Source: Pseudomonadota bacterium (GTDB lineage: Bacteria > Desulfobacterota > Syntrophobacteria > Syntrophobacterales > Syntrophobacteraceae). From it: a DNA stretch of 64,000 bases. Positions within the stretch are counted from its first letter, which is position 1. Each line of letters opens with the position of its first letter. The notes under the pieces were generated by a model. That model was not told where the DNA came from. It saw only the letters and a list, made by a program, of their open reading frames with translations, and did no database searches. The DNA lies in the NCBI GenBank assembly GCA_023416335.1, contig JAEZHY010000088.1:1-64000 (forward strand), in the 5' to 3' direction. A program made the translations under genes and the position numbers. Below are positions 42,300-50,905 of the stretch, in pieces.

Positions 42300-42887
42300 A
42301 TGTCCAGAACTCTATTGCCCTTCCATTCGGACGACATTTCCGCTCTGGCCCGATCTCTCAAGAACCAGCTTGCCAATTGCGAGTCTCCGCCGAGCCATCT
42401 CGATCTTTTGAACATGCTTGCGCGTGCAAACGGGTACCGGAATTTTCAGCACTACCGTGCCGAAATCGAACCTCCGGAACAGCCGGAGGCTCGCCCGGCC
42501 GAGGTTGCACCTGTACCTGAACCTGTATCTCAACCTGCACCCGCGCCCGAACCTGTCGACTTTGCGCGCGTAAAACGCCTGGTCCGCATGTTCGACCGCG
42601 AGGGAAAGCTCGGGCGCTGGCCTTCAAAGCGCAGCCAGCAGGAACTCTGCCTCTGGGTGATCTGGTCGAAAATCCCTGCGCGGCAGGTCATCTCCGAAAA
42701 AGAGATCAACCAACTGCTGAACGACAATCATCATTTCGGCGATCATGCGCTTTTGCGGAGATGGCTCTGCGATTACGGAATGATGAGCAGGACGCGGGAC
42801 GGCCGTGAGTACCGCCGGATTGAAAAAAGTCCGCCGGCCGAAGCGCTGGAATTGATCCGCCGGGTCGGCTCGAATCAAACCGAATAG
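42300..42887 (+). CDS. DUF2087 domain protein
   Basis: 195 residues. The C-terminal 85 residues are a DUF2087 domain (LGRWPSKRSQQELCLWVIW, EKEINQLLNDNHHFGDHALLRRWL, YGMMSRTRDGREYRRIE), a winged-helix-like module often found in putative regulators. The N-terminal 55 residues (SDDISALARSLKNQL ... LDLLNMLARANGYRNFQHY) form a small helical domain seen in front of other accessory domains, and the two are joined by a P/A/E-rich linker (residues 56-85). GAGGA lies 5 or so bases before ATG. No catalytic residues are apparent; DNA or RNA binding is a guess. Confidence 0.75.
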   Translation: MSRTLLPFHSDDISALARSLKNQLANCESPPSHLDLLNMLARANGYRNFQHYRAEIEPPEQPEARPAEVAPVPEPVSQPAPAPEPVDFARVKRLVRMFDREGKLGRWPSKRSQQELCLWVIWSKIPARQVISEKEINQLLNDNHHFGDHALLRRWLCDYGMMSRTRDGREYRRIEKSPPAEALELIRRVGSNQTE

Positions 42888-43435
42888 AGACCGAAAGGTT
42901 CCCTGAAAGCTGTGCTTTAAGAAAATTTATCCGCGGGTTCCCAAGCTCCGGCTCATATGCGTCAACTTACCGGGGATTCTTCCCAAGAGAGTTGTGGCGC
43001 GGTTTCCTGACCGCGCCACTTCGAGGCACTCGTTGGACGTGCTCTCATAACCGTGCACCTAGCACAAGAATCTTTATTTATCCCCTTTGGGGAAAATCGG
43101 AGCGTTAGCTTGGCCAATCCCAGGGTGGCGCTCCGCTGACCCTGGGCTATCCTGTTTAGCGCTTTCGGCGCAAGAAAAACATTGCCTACACTTTAAGCCA
43201 ATGAGCTCCGGCTTGGGAACCACGTCCCGGTAGGCCGGATGTTTTAGAACATGAAACTCTATCAATCTTCCGGCATGCCCTCCGCCAGCCTCTTGCGCTA
43301 ACGCGCCCGATACGAATCCGGGCTACTCGTGGGCCACCCGCCACCCGCTTGTATGAAACTTCATTTTTCAGGACCGTGGGGTGGGTGCGATCCCGGTTTT
43401 GTGGGACGTAACCCATCGCCTTAAACTCATTACGA
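42888..43435. other. Repeat-bearing intergenic region left of the IS element
   Basis: 548 bases. Contains GCGCGGTTTCCTGACCGCGCC (hairpin, about 42997-43017), a CCAGGGT...ACCCTGGG palindrome near 43121-43146, a GGCTTGGGAACCACG variant of the common short repeat, and a CTCTTGCGCTAACGCGCCCG...GGGCTACTCG module (about 43290-43330). The last 84 bases belong to the IS element if its left boundary is at 43352. Confidence 0.5.
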
Positions 43436-44830
43436 TCAAATTGCCTCTTGAACTACTAAGGGTTCGATTTTATAGCCCATTTTTTTAAGTGTAGCAGTGA
43501 ACGAGGCCAAACGGCGTTTAGCGAAACGCTCTTCATAAGCTTGTGCTCCAGCATCGACATAAGGCTGGCCGTAACGGACCAATCGGTAAATCAGTTGAGC
43601 CAATTTGCGGGCTGTGGCAAAAACGGCAACGGAGGCCCCTTTGCGATAGGAAATGCGACGATAATAAGCGCCTAGCGCTGTTTTCGAATTTCGCAAGGAA
43701 GTAGCTGCCATACGTAAAGCAGCGCATACGCGAGTGCAGGTAACCGCTTTGAACTTGCCCGGGACTTTTTTGCCGGCGCTAATAGATATGTTAGGAGCAA
43801 GTCGAAGGTATGAAACGAAATGCCTTTCGTCGGTAAATGCGGAGAAGTCAAGCCCGAGTTCACTGATTACAACGGCAGCAGTGTCTACGCCAATCCCATC
43901 AATGGTGGTGAGGTCAATGCCGGTCATTCGATAAAGGGCTTGGCGCATGGGTTCCTGTCCGCACTTTGCCATGGCTTGGGCTTTTGATTTGGTTGCCGGT
44001 GGCGGTGCGCATAAGTCTTTGCCTTCTGGAGGCTGCAGCGATTCAATATAGCTGGATATTTCCGCATCGTAATCGGCCAGGACGGTACCCAGTTGATCAT
44101 AAACCTTAAGGGCCTGTGCCAGGTTGAACAAATGCTCGGGACGCCAGTTACCGGTCAATTCTTGAGTGATTTGGTTTTTCGACTTTTGGCAGCGACGATC
44201 ACGCAAGTTCGCCAGAGTTTCCGGGTTACGCTCACCATCGACAATGGCACGGATAATGGCCATACCGGTAACACCGGTAATATCAGAGACTGCATGATGC
44301 ACGCAGACATTCATTTGGTCGAGACTTTTCTGAATGCGCCGGACCCAGTCGGAACGTTGGTCTACAATTGTGTTGCGTTCACGGATGAGAGCACGCAGGC
44401 GACAGATGTCATCATCAGGTCGAAAAGAACCGTGAAGCAGCCCGCATGTGTGTAGTAATTGGAGCCACTGGCAATCGAGCATATCGGTCTTTCGGCCAGG
44501 AACATGACTGATTTGACGGGCATTGACTAAGAAGACCTCAAAACCACTACCGTCAAGTATTTCAAATAAAGGAATCCAGTACACACCGGTGCTCTCCATG
44601 GCCACGGTTACTACGCCTTGCTCCTTGAGCCAGTCTGCAAGACGATACAGCTCAGGAGTCGTGGTTGCGAAACGCTCCACGTTAGGTTCTCCATCATCCT
44701 GCGGGGGCCCTGCAACCCAATGCTCGCGTGCACCGAGATCAATTCCGGCCGCGTTGGGCTGAATTGGCGCCAGTACATGGTGCGACTTCTTGTTCTCGGT
44801 AACCTGATTTTTAATCTGCTTGCGGGCCAT
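43436..44830 (-). CDS. IS110-family transposase
   Basis: 464 residues. N-terminal RuvC-like DEDD_Tnp_IS110 domain with D31 (AAGIDLGA), E79 (AMESTGVYW), D116 and D119 (GRKTDMLDCQ). C-terminal Transposase_20 domain (LTTIDGIGVDTAAVVISELG ... FVSYLRLAPNISISAGK), which supplies the catalytic serine region. Length is slightly above the usual 340-450. The frame is intact, so the element may be active. IS110 recombinases are guided by a bridge RNA encoded in the element's non-coding end. Confidence 0.93.
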   Translation of the reverse strand: MARKQIKNQVTENKKSHHVLAPIQPNAAGIDLGAREHWVAGPPQDDGEPNVERFATTTPELYRLADWLKEQGVVTVAMESTGVYWIPLFEILDGSGFEVFLVNARQISHVPGRKTDMLDCQWLQLLHTCGLLHGSFRPDDDICRLRALIRERNTIVDQRSDWVRRIQKSLDQMNVCVHHAVSDITGVTGMAIIRAIVDGERNPETLANLRDRRCQKSKNQITQELTGNWRPEHLFNLAQALKVYDQLGTVLADYDAEISSYIESLQPPEGKDLCAPPPATKSKAQAMAKCGQEPMRQALYRMTGIDLTTIDGIGVDTAAVVISELGLDFSAFTDERHFVSYLRLAPNISISAGKKVPGKFKAVTCTRVCAALRMAATSLRNSKTALGAYYRRISYRKGASVAVFATARKLAQLIYRLVRYGQPYVDAGAQAYEERFAKRRLASFTATLKKMGYKIEPLVVQEAI

Positions 44831-45090
44831 CGCCTTTCATCTCCTTGGCTGGGGGTTATGGACGACAGCCCGAGATGGCTTGTAAAATATTCTTGTATGG
44901 GAGAGTGCACATGCCTCATCAGTGATAAAAAGCCTCTCGGAACCATGCTCTTGTAGGGGCATAAATGCTCCAGAGAAAATAGGGCCTTGACTGCTGCCGT
45001 TCATGCTTCCCTTATAAACGACTCGGCAGCACAAGTGCTGAAGTTTCGTTCTCGATAAAACTCCGTCCAAAGACGAGGCGGCGCCGCTCT
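44831..45090 (-). ncRNA. Candidate bridge-RNA region of the IS110 element
   Basis: Non-coding stretch upstream of the transposase, on the strand and side where IS110-subgroup bridge RNAs are encoded. It has hairpin potential: TGCTGCCG (44992-44999) with CGGCAGCA (45024-45031), and GGGGCAT-AA-ATGCTCC (44956-44971). No sequence match to a known bridge RNA was made; the call rests on position and folding only. Confidence 0.35.
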
Positions 45091-45204
45091 TATGAAACTT
45101 CAATTCAAATCCGGGGTTGATGAGATGATCATTGATCCGCCTCTTCCTTTTTGAAAAGACCCAATATGAGCCGCTCCAAGCCGCAGGCACTGTTCCTCTC
45201 CAGA

Positions 45205-46086
45205 TCAGGCTGCCTTCTTTAGTTCCAGACCCCACACTGAAGCGGCTTCCTTGGCGAAGTCTTCGTACCGGCGAGGCGGGTGACCAATCAATTTTGTCAC
45301 AGTCTCGACGTCACCTTTCTCTGCTGTAAAGCTGCGTTCGAGATATCCCTGGAACATGACGCGCATGTCGAAGGCAGCCCATGATGGCGCCGTCTTTCTC
45401 ATTTGCTCTTCGAACGCGTCCATGTCGTGCCCGGCATATCGGACTTCTTTTCCCAGCAGCTTGCTCCATATGGAAGCAACGTCTTTTCCGCTAAGATTGA
45501 CGGGACCAACCAGGTTGTAGGTCTTGCCAAGATGGCCGCTGCCGGTCAACGCGATGACCGCAGCTTCAGCGATGTCCCGGACATCCACAGCGGGGATGCC
45601 AACATCTCCAAGCGGCATCGGGTACACTCCGACCTCTGTAATCGCATCCTTCAATGCCAGGTCGTTCTGGAAGAAATAGCTCGGGCGTATGATCGTAAAA
45701 GGCAGATCGGACTCATGCAACACGCTTTCGATTGCGAATTTGGATGCGAAGTGAGGAGCGTCTTTCAATGCTTCCGTTTTAAAAACAGAATGATACACGA
45801 TATGCTGAAGATTTAGCCGCTTGGCCAGACCGACAGCGATTAAGCCCTGGGTCAGTTCGTCAGGTACAACAGCATTCAGCAAATAAAGTTTATCGACGTT
45901 TTGAAGCGCCTGGTGAACTGAAACAGGGTCCAGCAAGTCGCCTATAACAGTCTCAACTCCATTGGGAACTCTCGTTGAAGACTCTTTCCTGCGAATCAGC
46001 GCACGTACGTTTGCGCCGCGTTTAACCAGTTCGTCGATTACTTTAGAACCGACAGTGCCGGTGCCGCCTGTCACCAGAATCTTCAT
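45205..46086 (-). CDS. NmrA-like NAD(P)-binding reductase
   Basis: 293 residues of the atypical short-chain dehydrogenase/NmrA family. Rossmann motif GGTGTVGSKVIDELVKRGANVRAL at the N-terminus, with the Arg-rich second strand suited to NADPH; later IIRPSYFFQN, VDVRDIAEAAVIAL and YNLVGP match the family. The classical YxxxK is not conserved in place, as in NmrA/YtfG-like proteins, which are quinone reductases or redox sensors. GGGAGG lies 9 bases before ATG. Adjacent to the IS element but intact. Confidence 0.87.
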   Translation of the reverse strand: MKILVTGGTGTVGSKVIDELVKRGANVRALIRRKESSTRVPNGVETVIGDLLDPVSVHQALQNVDKLYLLNAVVPDELTQGLIAVGLAKRLNLQHIVYHSVFKTEALKDAPHFASKFAIESVLHESDLPFTIIRPSYFFQNDLALKDAITEVGVYPMPLGDVGIPAVDVRDIAEAAVIALTGSGHLGKTYNLVGPVNLSGKDVASIWSKLLGKEVRYAGHDMDAFEEQMRKTAPSWAAFDMRVMFQGYLERSFTAEKGDVETVTKLIGHPPRRYEDFAKEAASVWGLELKKAA

Positions 46087-46505
46087 AAGTGTGTCCTCCC
46101 TTGATTTCCTGCTGCAATTGGAAATCGGTCCATGGAAAATACTTCGCTGGGAACTGCAAACCCAAGCAGGTTAATGAACCTTCACCATGGTTTAAAGGTA
46201 TGGTGATGAGGCACTGTGTCAACGTGATGCCGAAGGCCGGTTGCTTGCGGCCGCATGTTACCGTGGCATGGTCCCTCCGGCCCCTTTATGGCACCTTTAC
46301 GACATGAACGGATCGGGTTGCCCTTGGATAAGGTGGGGCAGCGATGTCGGGACAATCCCTTATGGCGAGGCACATTAAGGGCCTTCCATTCCAGAGGAGG
46401 TTGCATTTGAATGCACTCCTGTAGAATCGGATCAGGGGCGAGCATCTTCGAGTCCACCGCCCCTCTGCACAGAACGAATCAAAACCAAAAATGGGATTGA
46501 AGAGA
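46087..46505. other. Gap where the autotransporter barrel would be expected
   Basis: 419 bases between the truncated autotransporter (minus) and the NmrA-like gene (minus). No beta-barrel coding remnant could be recognised in any frame, nor repeats of the families seen elsewhere. It presumably holds the promoter of the NmrA-like gene. Confidence 0.4.
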
Positions 46506-49076
46506 CTACGCAAATGTTTGTCGAAGGGAAATTTTGAGGGTTTGACAAATTACAACTTTCACTGCCGTAAACCCGCCCATTGTGAAATCAAATCCGGTCT
46601 GATTTGCTGTAGTATTTTGCCAACCGCGGGCAAGGCCGGGCTCGAAATAGAGGCCCGAGCGGCCCGAATGCGAGCCCAGGAAATCGAATCCAAGCTTGCC
46701 GTCTGCGTCGCGTGCAGAATCGCATGTTGGGGCGGTGGTGAGCGTCAGGCTCCCACCGTTTGAATAGTCGAGGCTGAACCTCTTGCCCGCTCCGGTGACG
46801 CCGAAATCGGAGAAGCGAATATTGTTGAGGCGATTGGAAAGGGCATGCGCCTGAAGAGCCGAACCCGCGAATGCGAGCGTGGAAAATGCGGCCGATTTGT
46901 CGGAAGAAATCTGCTGCATTGCATCCCGAACAGCCGATGAGGCGCCCAAGTGATCGATCGAGTTCAGGGCATTGTTCAGATCCCCTTTGGTCACACCGGC
47001 GATGCTGTTGAGCATGTTTCCAACTGCCTGCAGATTGCCGGAGAGATCAAGTCCGGTTATGTAGTCGCGCAGGACAATCAGGTCGACGCTGTTCGGATTA
47101 TAGAGCGTCTTCAGAGATAGAGTCGGGGTAAGGTACGGGTTAACAGAGAAGGTGCCGGTTATACCCCCTGTTGCCGTGAGCACACCGGAGAGGAGCCGGT
47201 TTGCCTCGGGAAAATAGCATTCCGTAAATACCGCCCTGAGTTTGCCGTCGAGAGTGGCCGTGCCGTTGACGTTCACTTTGTCGTAGCTCGTTGCGGAGCC
47301 GATCTCGGCGCCAAAGGTGCCGGTTGACGTTTGTGTGAAGCCGCCGGTTATATTGAGAGTTCCGACTGAGTTGCCGGCACTTACCATTCCGCTGTTTACG
47401 AAGTTGCCCGAGATCGTTCCGCTTCCGCCAAGAAAGCCGGAGGTATTGTTCAGTAAGGCTCCGTTTCCGGTTAGAGCCCCATTTACAAAAATGGCCCACT
47501 GGTTGTCGAGTCCCTGTCCGCTGAGTGTGACGGTACGGCCCGCTTCGATCACAACGGGAGTAGAGGAATAGTTTGCAAGACCGTTTGCGGCTGTAAAGTC
47601 GGCTTCCAGATTTAGCACGCCGTAGTTCAGAAGTCGCCCGTTAAAGGTTCCGCTCGTATAGTTGAAAGTTCCGCGGTTCTCCAGGCTGCCCTGGACTTCG
47701 CCTCCCTGCTGGGTGAAATTGACGGCACTCAGAGTGCCGCCGGTCTGGTTGAAAATGCCGTTCTTATTCAAGAGGATGGAATCGGTTACGAGGGTGCCTC
47801 CTTTCAGATCATATCTGCCGAAGGAAAGAGGATATTTTTCGCCCTGACCGACATTCATTGCGCCGGACCAATTAATACCGCCGGTCTGTGTGAAAACCGC
47901 ATTGATGAGCGTGATTGAATCGGCCGTAAGACTGCCGCCTGAGAGATTGTAGAGCCCGGTGTAGTAAATGGGTCTGGACCAGGAGATCGGTCTCATGTCA
48001 TGACCCAGGGTCATGGCGCCTGTGATATTGACTCCACCGGTCTGAGTCAATTCACCGTGTATTTCCAGATACTGAGAAGAGAACTCTCCACCGCTGAGAA
48101 TATAAGTCCCTTTCCCTTCCGAATAGGTATCGTCTCCCATGGGCTTTCCATTAATTGTGACTCGGCCGGCCGAATTGATACCGGCACTCTGTATGAATGT
48201 TCCATCCCCCCAGCCGGCTATCCTTTCATATCCGGCGGATAGGGAGCCGCCTGCCAGTTTGTAGGTGCCGGAGGCCTTTGAGTCAGGCGCATAGACGCCG
48301 CCCATGTCGCCCAGAATAAGATTTACTGTCGAGACCGTTCCGCCATTCTGAATAAAGAGTCCGGTGCCTGCTTCACCTACACTTATTGAAGATCCGGAAC
48401 CATAACCTCCGCCACACCCTCCCTCGCAGGGATCGGGCATGGGCGTGGCAACGGTTCCTTCATTCAAAACATATGTTCCCATTCCACCCTCGGAAAAGCC
48501 GAGGGTAATACCTGCGTTAACGATTCCGCCATTCTGAGTGAATATGCCGGTGCCACGCGAACCGGGGTATGCGCCGACAGTCACTCCTCCATAAATACTG
48601 CCATTATTCAGAGTGTAAGAACCGCTTCCACCGCGGGTTCCCACATAAATACCCCCTTCATTTTCTCCTCCATTTTGCGTAAAACTGCCGTTGCCGTTGT
48701 AGCCAACATATTCCATACCTCCTGAAAGTCTTCCGCCGTTCAAGACGTAAGTCCCGCTGCTTCCCGACTGGTAGCCCAAATAGAGATAGCCCCCCATTCT
48801 TGCTGTTCTTGTGTTGGTCCCGCCATTTTGGATGAAAGTACCACTGCCGGCGTCTCCGATCTTCTCATGGAGGAATGTGACCGTATCGGGAGAGTTGAGC
48901 GTGTAAGTTTCGCCATGGTCGATGGTAATGTCCTGCCCTCGACACGTCGGCACGGCAATTGCCGTCAGACAAGAAGTCAAAACCAGGCCCAGGAAAAATC
49001 GAGATGCTTTTATTCCACAAGGATGGAGAAAGGTCAGTCCGGCGATAATTCCGGAATGCAAAGAACCATGCAGCAT
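46506..49076 (-). CDS. Autotransporter passenger, beta-barrel missing
   Basis: 856 residues. Extended signal region (to about residue 47), then about a dozen imperfect beta-helix repeats of the form G-T-F-x-Q-N/T-G-G alternating with G-T-Y-x-L-N/S-G-G (residues 70-470), then the SGTISGNFVNSGMVSAGNSVGTLNITG linker and pre-barrel helices (residues 690-790). Relatives continue from GFDFTMGGFTAG into a 12-strand barrel of about 250 residues; here the sequence departs after GGFTA into VKVVICQTLKISLRQTFA and stops. The protein therefore cannot translocate its passenger by itself. Probably a 3'-deleted pseudogene, though a secreted truncated form is possible. Confidence 0.78.
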   Translation of the reverse strand: MLHGSLHSGIIAGLTFLHPCGIKASRFFLGLVLTSCLTAIAVPTCRGQDITIDHGETYTLNSPDTVTFLHEKIGDAGSGTFIQNGGTNTRTARMGGYLYLGYQSGSSGTYVLNGGRLSGGMEYVGYNGNGSFTQNGGENEGGIYVGTRGGSGSYTLNNGSIYGGVTVGAYPGSRGTGIFTQNGGIVNAGITLGFSEGGMGTYVLNEGTVATPMPDPCEGGCGGGYGSGSSISVGEAGTGLFIQNGGTVSTVNLILGDMGGVYAPDSKASGTYKLAGGSLSAGYERIAGWGDGTFIQSAGINSAGRVTINGKPMGDDTYSEGKGTYILSGGEFSSQYLEIHGELTQTGGVNITGAMTLGHDMRPISWSRPIYYTGLYNLSGGSLTADSITLINAVFTQTGGINWSGAMNVGQGEKYPLSFGRYDLKGGTLVTDSILLNKNGIFNQTGGTLSAVNFTQQGGEVQGSLENRGTFNYTSGTFNGRLLNYGVLNLEADFTAANGLANYSSTPVVIEAGRTVTLSGQGLDNQWAIFVNGALTGNGALLNNTSGFLGGSGTISGNFVNSGMVSAGNSVGTLNITGGFTQTSTGTFGAEIGSATSYDKVNVNGTATLDGKLRAVFTECYFPEANRLLSGVLTATGGITGTFSVNPYLTPTLSLKTLYNPNSVDLIVLRDYITGLDLSGNLQAVGNMLNSIAGVTKGDLNNALNSIDHLGASSAVRDAMQQISSDKSAAFSTLAFAGSALQAHALSNRLNNIRFSDFGVTGAGKRFSLDYSNGGSLTLTTAPTCDSARDADGKLGFDFLGSHSGRSGLYFEPGLARGWQNTTANQTGFDFTMGGFTAVKVVICQTLKISLRQTFA

Positions 49077-49381
49077 GGATTACCTTTCATCTACAGAAGT
49101 TTGGTCTGTCTAAAATGAAGATTTGGATATTAGAAACGAATATCAAACAATCCATCTGATCGATCGCCTGGATCGGCATTCAAAAAGAGCTGCAGTTTGT
49201 CTTGCCAGAGGCATTTCTATCCTATTGCAGAATAGCTCATCAAGTTTGGCCCAGATCATATAATGAATGTCTGGATAATAAATATGCAAGAATTATACAA
49301 GAGTTATGGGGTCTTGGGATGACCTGATTAAACGCAGTGCCGGCATTGATTCGACATGCCTGGTTTATTTTGCAGGCATTA

Positions 49382-49431
49382 GACAACTGTGCAATTCACT
49401 GAACATTTGTAAAGTTAGATGCACAGTTGTC
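49382..49431. repeat. Perfect 12-bp inverted repeat
   Basis: GACAACTGTGCA (49382-49393) and TGCACAGTTGTC (49420-49431), 26 bases apart. It may form a hairpin or be a protein site. No transposase remnant is near it. Confidence 0.6.
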
Positions 49432-49755
49432 ACGAATGTGCTCCGTTTTGCAGAGTGCTTTAACTGACATGAGTGGAATTGGCAGGGTAAATGGAATATG
49501 GATGGTTTTCGACATACCCAGGGTGATTACCCTGGGCTCCAATTTCTTCAATTATTCAGCGACCTCAGCGCAAGTGGGCCTCTCCCCCCTTACGTTTACA
49601 GTGGTGGGACTTTGTATCCGGACGCGAAACGCAGGAGGCCAAACGGAGGAACTGCCGGGAGAACTTGGGAACCAGCAGATGCCGGCACCGCAACGACGGG
49701 AAAAAATTGGCGGTGGAATGGCGGCGAAAGAAAGGAAATCCTTGGATGGCCGGAC

Positions 49756-49782
49756 GGTGGGCACGATCAAACCGTGCCCACC
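49756..49782. repeat. GGTGGGCAC hairpin repeat
   Basis: 10-bp stem GGTGGGCACG / CGTGCCCACC with a 7-base loop. A relative with a 13-bp stem is at 56388-56422. It lies downstream of gpsA and might help terminate the gyrBA-gpsA transcript, but no T-tract is present. Confidence 0.6.
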
Positions 49783-49861
49783 CTACCTCACTCGCGCCAC
49801 TCTTGACTTATGGCATTGTTTTGGTGATTTCTTGTACTTAATGGGCAAAAGACTTCGTTTT

Positions 49862-50905
49862 TCAATGCCGCACGGCGATCTCGGGATCGAATTCAAGCTC
49901 GTGCTTCAGGTTGCGTTCCATGAGTTCGTGGACGACCTCGCGCGGTGACTTGTCCTCGTAGAGAACGCGGTAGATCTGCTCCGAGATGGGCATCTCCACT
50001 TCCATGCGCTTTGACAGGAAATAGATCGACTTGGCGGTAATGACGCCTTCCGCAACCATGCGCATGCCGCCGAGGATCTCGCTGAGCTTTTTGCCCTGAC
50101 CGAGCTGCATGCCGACGGTCCGGTTGCGGCTCAGGTCCCCGGTGCATGTGAGCAGCAGGTCACCGACGCCCGCCAGTCCGGAGAAGGTGAGCGGGTTGGC
50201 GCCCATCTTGACCCCCAGTCTGGATGTTTCGGCAAGGCCCCGGGTTATCAGGGCGGCGCGCGTGTTATACCCGAATCCCAGGCCGTCGCAGACTCCCGCG
50301 GCAACCGCAATGACGTTTTTCGAGGCTCCCGCGATCTCGATGCCTACCTTATCCAGGCTCGTGTAGATCCGGAACCTGTTCGTAGAGATGGCCTGCTGGA
50401 TCTCGCGGGTGAGGTCGATATCCTCTCCGGCGAGGGTTACGGCGGTCGGTATGCCCTGCATCACTTCTTTGGCAAAAGACGGACCCGAGAGGCTCAGCAC
50501 CCGAATGCGGCTCTCCGGGGGCAGGAGTTCTCTCCAGATCCCGGACATGGTGAGCAGGGTCTCGTTTTCGATCCCTTTAGTCGCGCTGACGATTATCGCA
50601 TCTTCGCGTAGCCGGGCCAGCATCTGTTTGGCGACGCCACGGTAGACGTGCGAGGGCACGACCATGAGAATCAGCCGGCAGTCTTTCACCACGTCCTCCA
50701 GGCTGTTATGGGCGTGCAGCCTTTCGTGGAGGCGAAATCCGGGCAGGTAAAAGTTATTTTCCCGCGTTTTCTGAATGGTCTCGCACAGGTCTTTTTCAAA
50801 AACCCACAGATTTACCTCAAAACCCTTGTCGGCGAGGAGATTTGCCAGGGTGGTGCCCCAGCTTCCGGCCCCGATTACGCCGACGGGCCCTATGCTCTTA
50901 ATCAA
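49862..50905 (-). CDS. gpsA: Glycerol-3-phosphate dehydrogenase [NAD(P)+]
   Basis: 347 residues. Rossmann motif [18 protein letters not shown] at the N-terminus, [22 protein letters not shown] and the catalytic lysine region [17 protein letters not shown], then [12 protein letters not shown]. It reduces dihydroxyacetone phosphate to sn-glycerol 3-phosphate for phospholipid synthesis. Its ATG overlaps the gyrA stop by 4 bases, so it is translationally coupled to gyrA, an uncommon pairing. Confidence 0.95.
   Translation of the reverse strand: MIKSIGPVGVIGAGSWGTTLANLLADKGFEVNLWVFEKDLCETIQKTRENNFYLPGFRLHERLHAHNSLEDVVKDCRLILMVVPSHVYRGVAKQMLARLREDAIIVSATKGIENETLLTMSGIWRELLPPESRIRVLSLSGPSFAKEVMQGIPTAVTLAGEDIDLTREIQQAISTNRFRIYTSLDKVGIEIAGASKNVIAVAAGVCDGLGFGYNTRAALITRGLAETSRLGVKMGANPLTFSGLAGVGDLLLTCTGDLSRNRTVGMQLGQGKKLSEILGGMRMVAEGVITAKSIYFLSKRMEVEMPISEQIYRVLYEDKSPREVVHELMERNLKHELEFDPEIAVRH

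Larger units (their letters stand above)
43352..45102 (-). mobile_element. IS110-family insertion sequence
   Basis: A DEDD transposase gene is flanked by identical 12-mers TATGAAACTTCA at 43352-43363 and 45091-45102, giving a 1.7-kb element with about 260 non-coding bases 5' of the transposase and about 70 3' of it. IS110 elements lack long terminal inverted repeats, and none was seen. The asymmetric long non-coding end upstream of the gene fits the IS110 (not IS1111) subgroup layout. Boundaries are tentative. Confidence 0.6.
49077..49861. other. Intergenic region between the autotransporter and gpsA
   Basis: 785 bases without a supported gene; open frames here are not protein-like. Contents: a 12-bp inverted repeat (49382-49431), a GGACGCGAAACGCAGGAGG...CTTGGGAACCAGCAG module (about 49618-49678), and a strong hairpin GGTGGGCACG-(7)-CGTGCCCACC (49756-49782). 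Confidence 0.5.

Noticed and set aside
49427..49948. Possible 173-codon plus-strand gene before gpsA
   Set aside because: It runs through repeat hairpins and into the 3' end of gpsA in antisense, with no protein-like segment.
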